This document shows, piece by piece, positions 59,402 to 64,000 of a DNA stretch of 64,000 nt. The translations under genes and the position numbers were made by a program. Position 1 is the first letter of the stretch; each line of letters starts with the position of its first letter. The stretch is from Zerene cesonia. Lineage: Eukaryota > Arthropoda > Insecta > Lepidoptera > Pieridae. The notes below the pieces were generated by a model. It saw only the letters and a program-made list of their open reading frames with translations. It was not told the DNA's origin and made no database searches. The stretch lies in contig NC_052110.1 of assembly GCF_012273895.1 (NCBI RefSeq), forward strand, positions 1,736,001-1,800,000. The letters are read 5' to 3'.

Positions 59402-60260
59402 TTATAAAATTGGCGGGAAGATTAAAAACATTGTCTGCTGCAATATTAAGGCATACATCATTATGAACACGTAATGCTGTAAGCGAAATTGAAATATTAC
59501 CAACGTCATCTTTCCAAAGATAATGCAATTGTTTGTTTCGACGCAGTCCACAGATTTAAATGAAAAATAACTGTATTTGTGTAATAATCGTATAATATTT
59601 TAAATTTAATCAATTATCGCTATAAATCCTCTTTCTACTTTACAGAAGTTGTAATCTAAGAATTATAATAGTTAGTATATTGTTTGCTACTTACACAACT
59701 TATAATTGGAAACATAAGATCAAATAGGTTCTCTTTAAACAAAAGACTCGACTATACTGATTGATTTAATGAGTTTCATACCCCGTCGTTATAGAAAATT
59801 CAATTTAAGTGGCTTGCTTGTTACTTAGAGAACAACCATCTGAAAATTTAGAAAAATTTTACGGACAATTCTTCCATCCACTTCTTCTATGTATAATGTT
59901 TTCTTCATTATTCGTATTTACCGCCAGCTGCATTTCCTTATACGTTTCATAAAAGTATACGTTTTGTAAAATTTATCCATCAACTTCTTATATATATCTA
60001 ATAGCTTCGGTTAGTCGAATTTTAAATTTTATTTGTCCTTCGCCGATGACTTTCAAATTTGTACATTTAGACTCAAAAAGTCGCCTTAGAGCTTTCATTC
60101 GACCGTACATTATATCTTATAAGATTTTACTTGGTAAATAACTCAAGTCGATTGTTAGAGGCACTGCAATTAATATGTGAATATCGATAGGATAGTTAAT
60201 AAAACATTTGTGGATGGCAGGACTTTCAAAAAGTAAAAAGGTTACACCAAAAACGTACGT
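59402..60260 (-). pseudogene. Relic R4 of an A-type gustatory receptor
   Basis: Exon 3 homology is 59476 down to a TAA at 59402-59404; exon 2 homology (about 59775-59839) has the same early stop as R1 and R2 but an intact AG acceptor; the exon 1 fragment (about 59930-60260) has the same frameshift and ends at the same joint. A small local insertion (AAGATCAAATAGGTTCTC near 59715) is not seen in R2. Confidence 0.8.
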
Positions 60261-60722
60261 TTAAAATGATATTGCTGTCGTTCGGTCCTGTTTTAGATTC
60301 TGGAATAGTAACTGCCTCACAGGAACGTCGGTGGCCTTTTTCATTTTTACTGTTTTATTCACAACGTGTGGTTTTATAATAAAGGCAAACTTTGCATAAC
60401 GCTTTTTTACATTAATATCACATCTAGACGTAAAACACTCAGCAAATATATTTACACCTTACTTCACTACATTCCCTTTACTACTTTTATTCTACTACAA
60501 ACTACTACTGCTCTAAATGCGCAAGTATGTTTATGTTTCTTTCACGTTGCTACGAATATAATGGTATAATTCTGTCATAATGACTGGTTTCATGTCTTGC
60601 TTTTTTAGTCAAAGGTAACATATTTATTGCTAAGTTGAATTTTCACAAATGAAGGGACCTATGTAAAGATAGGATTTTTTGCCAAGCAAACTCACAAACA
60701 CAAGTGCTTTGATAAATATTTT

Positions 60723-62528
60723 TTAAGAAAGCTTAATGCGAACATTTCTAAACTGTAAAAGGACAACCAAATGACTAATACAAATGCCCATAAACTCAAT
60801 AGACATGGATAGATTCAGAGGTATTCCTCTACATAGACAGAAGCTCACTGGCCGATGTTTCACGTACAAATACGCGTTCCATTTTACAAGCGAAAGTTCT
60901 TCATCTAAAAATACAGGAAATATATTAATACAACAAAGCTCTATAAGTATATTACAATTATAAAGCAAATGAGAATGAGATATGTAGGTTTAAAGAATTC
61001 TAGATACATTAATTTAAAGTTTGCGATATGTCTCACCATCGCAAAACATCGTTTGTTTCCACAGAATTTTCAAGATCTTCTCGTACTCATTATGAATCGA
61101 TTCAGATAAATACGCCGGCACGAAAAGCATGATTAGCATTTCTTTTATTTTCAATAGAAATGGTATCGTTCCTGCCAAACCCTGAAACCGTTTAATTTAT
61201 CTTAAATTTCCATCGAAAACCAAGAGTTTTAAGAAGGAATGGACTAGAAAGGGTGAAGACCAGGAAACGGGCCTCCGGATGTTTTGAAATGTGACTGTTG
61301 TTCAATATTTTGGCTGTTATGATTTATTAGATAAGTAATAAATATTATTTACTGCTAATTATGAGTAATAAAGATATAAAAAGCTTTTGATAATGCAGAG
61401 TTTAATTCCTATAAAGTAATTATTGGATAAATGCAATATTTCATTTTTTTCATTTCATACTTCTCGGAACTAGATATAATTATGTCTGACCAATTCATTC
61501 TCTGTACTTACCTTTTTGACGAAAATACGAACTGCCGTATAAACAGAAAACAAACCTTTTGGGTAACATTCGACCATAATTATCAGTATCTGAAATGAAC
61601 AAACTTATTACGTTATCCTCAAATTTTATTACCAAAGCCTTACCTTATATTATTAAAGAGAAACCATTTGTTTTTTTTTTACGTTTTGCTTTCTTTGAGT
61701 AAAATAAAATACTTTACTATCTAGCCTTCTATCTCCAAACACATTATTAATCATATCATAAATTGGCACCATTGCAATGTGAAAGGAAAACAGTGAAATA
61801 AATAAACACACTTTTGAATTTAAAACATTAGAATGATTTACCCAAATTTGGAGGTCTTTGCCAGTTCTGGCAAACTCATTTAACAACATCTCATAAATCA
61901 GCACGCTCTTTTTGACGTGCATGATTTTGAATTTTATTTGATCTTTGCCAATGACATTAAAATTGATATATTTACGTTCGAACAGCTTTCTCAGTGATCT
62001 CAGGCGGTCATGCATTACATCCAATAATATAACATTGGGAATATAACTGGACGATAATGACATCAATATTAAAACAACAGGCAATATGGGTTTCAATTCG
62101 AAAATCAATTGAAGGAAGTAGACAGTTACGGTTATGTCTATCGGTACAATAAAGATAATGTATGCAATTATACGTTTCGATATTATATGAGATTCCGTTC
62201 CCAATAACTCATCTATTTTCTTAATAGACACAAAAAAATTTACTATATTGTCTTGAAAGAACATTGATGTAACTACAGCAAATATGAACTCAATAGGAGT
62301 ATAAAAGTATGGACTTAAAAAATTTTTGGTCGACATCTTCGTAACAAAAACGAATAGAATGCTAGACAATATCACACAATATATAATTTTGAATATTTTT
62401 TTTGATTTCAATACGTCCGAGCAATAATGACCGGTGAACAATCGGTACACCATCAGTATTTTGTATAAGTTGCAACGCTTTATAGAAATACTCTCCCGAA
62501 AACTATTATTTAGTGGTGGTATGTCCAT
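60723..62528 (-). CDS. GR-F, gustatory receptor (complete, B-type)
   Basis: Exons 62528-61842, 61589-61512, 61181-61037 and 60904-60723 encode 363 aa without stops. Predicted membrane segments are about 46-64, 74-92, 119-143, 149-169, 230-252, 256-277 and 340-355; the charged loop between TM4 and TM5 includes RLRSLRKLFERKY (175-187). The C-terminal motif SHLVVLLQF is residues 347-355, corresponding to TYhhhhhQF of the family. Splice sites are TGG|gtaaat, AAG|gtaagt and GATG|gtgaga with AG acceptors. The frame stays open past the first donor to 61653, but that tail is read as intronic. This is the best full-length reference for the B-type genes here. It lies at the 5' end of the array, and array similarity stops at about 63075. 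Ligand and partner receptors unknown. Confidence 0.82.
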
Positions 62529-63075
62529 TGTGAGTGAACCATCGGTTTCTAATGAGAATTATGTACTGAATACAACAAGCTACTGTTTCTCATTATGTTA
62601 AGTGAACATTATTAGTGTTATTATATAGTATTTTATGTATATTAGATATGACTATTGACGGTAATGAAATAAATAATGAATCACACTTATTTAAAAAGAG
62701 GCAATTTGTATTTTAGTATCATACTTTACTTTAAATGGAAGAAAAAATGTAAAAATGTGGATTTGAAGAAAAAAAGTCTGAAAGAAATACATACAAGTCA
62801 TATTTTGCATACATCAATTGTGTATAACTGCATTTCAGTAATTGGAAGGTAAGTGATACAAATACCGCATTGATTTGAATCTAAACATTTGAATTTCAAT
62901 CTGAACCCTCACTGAAACAATTTTAATATGAGTAACGTATATTACGTGTACGGAAAAAGCCTCTCCAGTGAATAATAACGCAAAAGTTCATATAACAAAG
63001 AAGTCGTTATAGTTTTACATGACAACAACCTTACTCGAGTTGAAAAGCCAATATGCATATTCTGTATTGTTTCGA
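62529..63075 (-). promoter_or_regulatory. Upstream block of GR-F and right boundary of the array
   Basis: It resembles 51518-52250 but is more diverged in its distal part (for example GTATATTACGTGTACGG in place of GTATATCACGTGTACGG, which destroys the CACGTG palindrome). Similarity ends near 63075, after TTCTGTATTGTTTCG, where single-copy sequence begins. Confidence 0.4.
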
Positions 63076-64000
63076 AATGACTATCCACGAGTGCATATTT
63101 GTCGAACAATCATCATCACAGATTCACAAACGTATAACTACGTTACAGGAAACTGACTCTTCTGCGTTTCGTGATACATATTAGAATCGCGTGACGTTTT
63201 AGAGTTTTACTGACAACATGTTTGGATGGTGCAATTCTGTAACAGCTTTGGGCTCTGTACGTTAATGGACTTCAAGCGCAACATTGTTTTCGGATACATC
63301 AAAACAAATGGATATCGGACATTCGCAATCGAGGGTTTTTATGGGATAATGCATAGCGGTGGATGAATCAAACAGTTCGTGTAAATAAACGGATAGATGC
63401 AAAATGCTACTATTACTACTTTGTTTTTACCGTTAAAAACAATATGGCGATAAAATTTGTTTGTATCTAATTGTAATGTTAGTATTATAATAATTATGCA
63501 TTACCATACATCCTTTGTACATCTTTAATAAAGTAGTTTAGTCGGATGCCGATTATGTGGCTCCGTATGTCTACAAAAATATTTGTATTCATTCACATAA
63601 ATTTTACAAACCTATGTACTCTCTCTTCCTTTTTAAATCTCTTATAAGCTTCACCTGTATGTTCGTATGTTACCGTTTCCATTAAACTCGACTATGATTC
63701 CATTTTAAACGAACATATTTTATTTAAACTTGGCACACTTATCAAGGATGGGAAAGAATAGAATAATTTCATAGGTTTATCTTATTATCTTGAATAGAAT
63801 CGACGGTGTTATACAATTTCTGTATATATACTCTGTTTAAGAGGAAGTGAGACAACTTAGTTTACGATTTATATTAATTTTTGTATTTTTAAATTTCTTT
63901 GTTTATAAGAGGCAAAATGTAATGCTTCTTATAGTAAAGTACTGACAATAAGCCCTATTGTATCCTATTTAATATTTTGCTCGCATTCTCTGATCAGAAT
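63076..64000. other. Intergenic, no gene recognised
   Basis: No repeat, open frame or RNA gene that I can support. The sequence appears single-copy within the window. Confidence 0.5.

Overview
The window is AT-rich, intron-bearing animal DNA from a moth or butterfly scaffold. This is inferred from three things seen together: lepidopteran-type tRNA-derived SINEs with intact target-site duplications, several short interspersed repeats common in Lepidoptera, and a tandem cluster of insect gustatory-receptor (GR) genes. No species call is possible from sequence alone. Eight runs of N (332, six of exactly 1000, and one of 10) interrupt it, so much of the apparent structure has to be read with assembly error in mind.

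Layout. 1-30.8 kb is gene-poor: dispersed SINEs, an ORF2 tail of a non-LTR retrotransposon, a diverged inverted-repeat pair, microsatellites, a possible conserved noncoding island (21.55-22.25 kb) and one unrecognised open frame. 30.8-37.5 kb holds two tandem, intronless classical short-chain dehydrogenase/reductase genes (SDR1 complete, 254 aa; SDR2 interrupted by a 1-kb gap) with matching promoters and a duplicated flank. 37.5-40.4 kb is intergenic with repeat relics. 40.4-63.1 kb is the main feature: a GR array. Each gene has four coding exons with identical phases (long exon 1; a 78-nt, 26-codon exon 2; a 145-nt exon 3; a 179/182-nt exon 4 carrying the TYhhhhhQF-type C-terminal motif, here SHhhhhhQF). 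I reconstructed these exons by hand from splice signals and homology between copies.

The GR array. GR-A (about 361 aa) is complete and more divergent. GR-B (363 aa) and GR-F (363 aa) are complete B-type copies. GR-C, GR-D and GR-E are B-type copies cut by assembly gaps. Between successive B-type genes lie four decayed relics of an A-type gene, and all four share the same deletion joint. The simplest history is: an A+B gene pair; loss of about 1.1 kb from the A member in a duplicate; then tandem amplification of the [broken A + intact B] module.

Assembly. The segment 55616-58176 runs opposite to the rest of the array and is bounded on both sides by 1-kb gaps. Turning it around restores a regular minus-strand array, so I regard it as a misoriented contig. 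Two 1-kb gaps are flanked by the same 77 bases on both sides, and the 10-N gap is flanked by a duplicated, about 200-base segment that differs by a 5-base indel. These look like unmerged contig ends or haplotypes.

Function. GRs are seven-transmembrane, inverted-topology ligand-gated channels of chemosensory neurons. The recently expanded B-type copies are probably contact chemoreceptors, but no ligand can be read from sequence. The SDRs are cytosolic NADP(H)-type oxidoreductases of unknown substrate. Nothing links the two gene groups beyond proximity.
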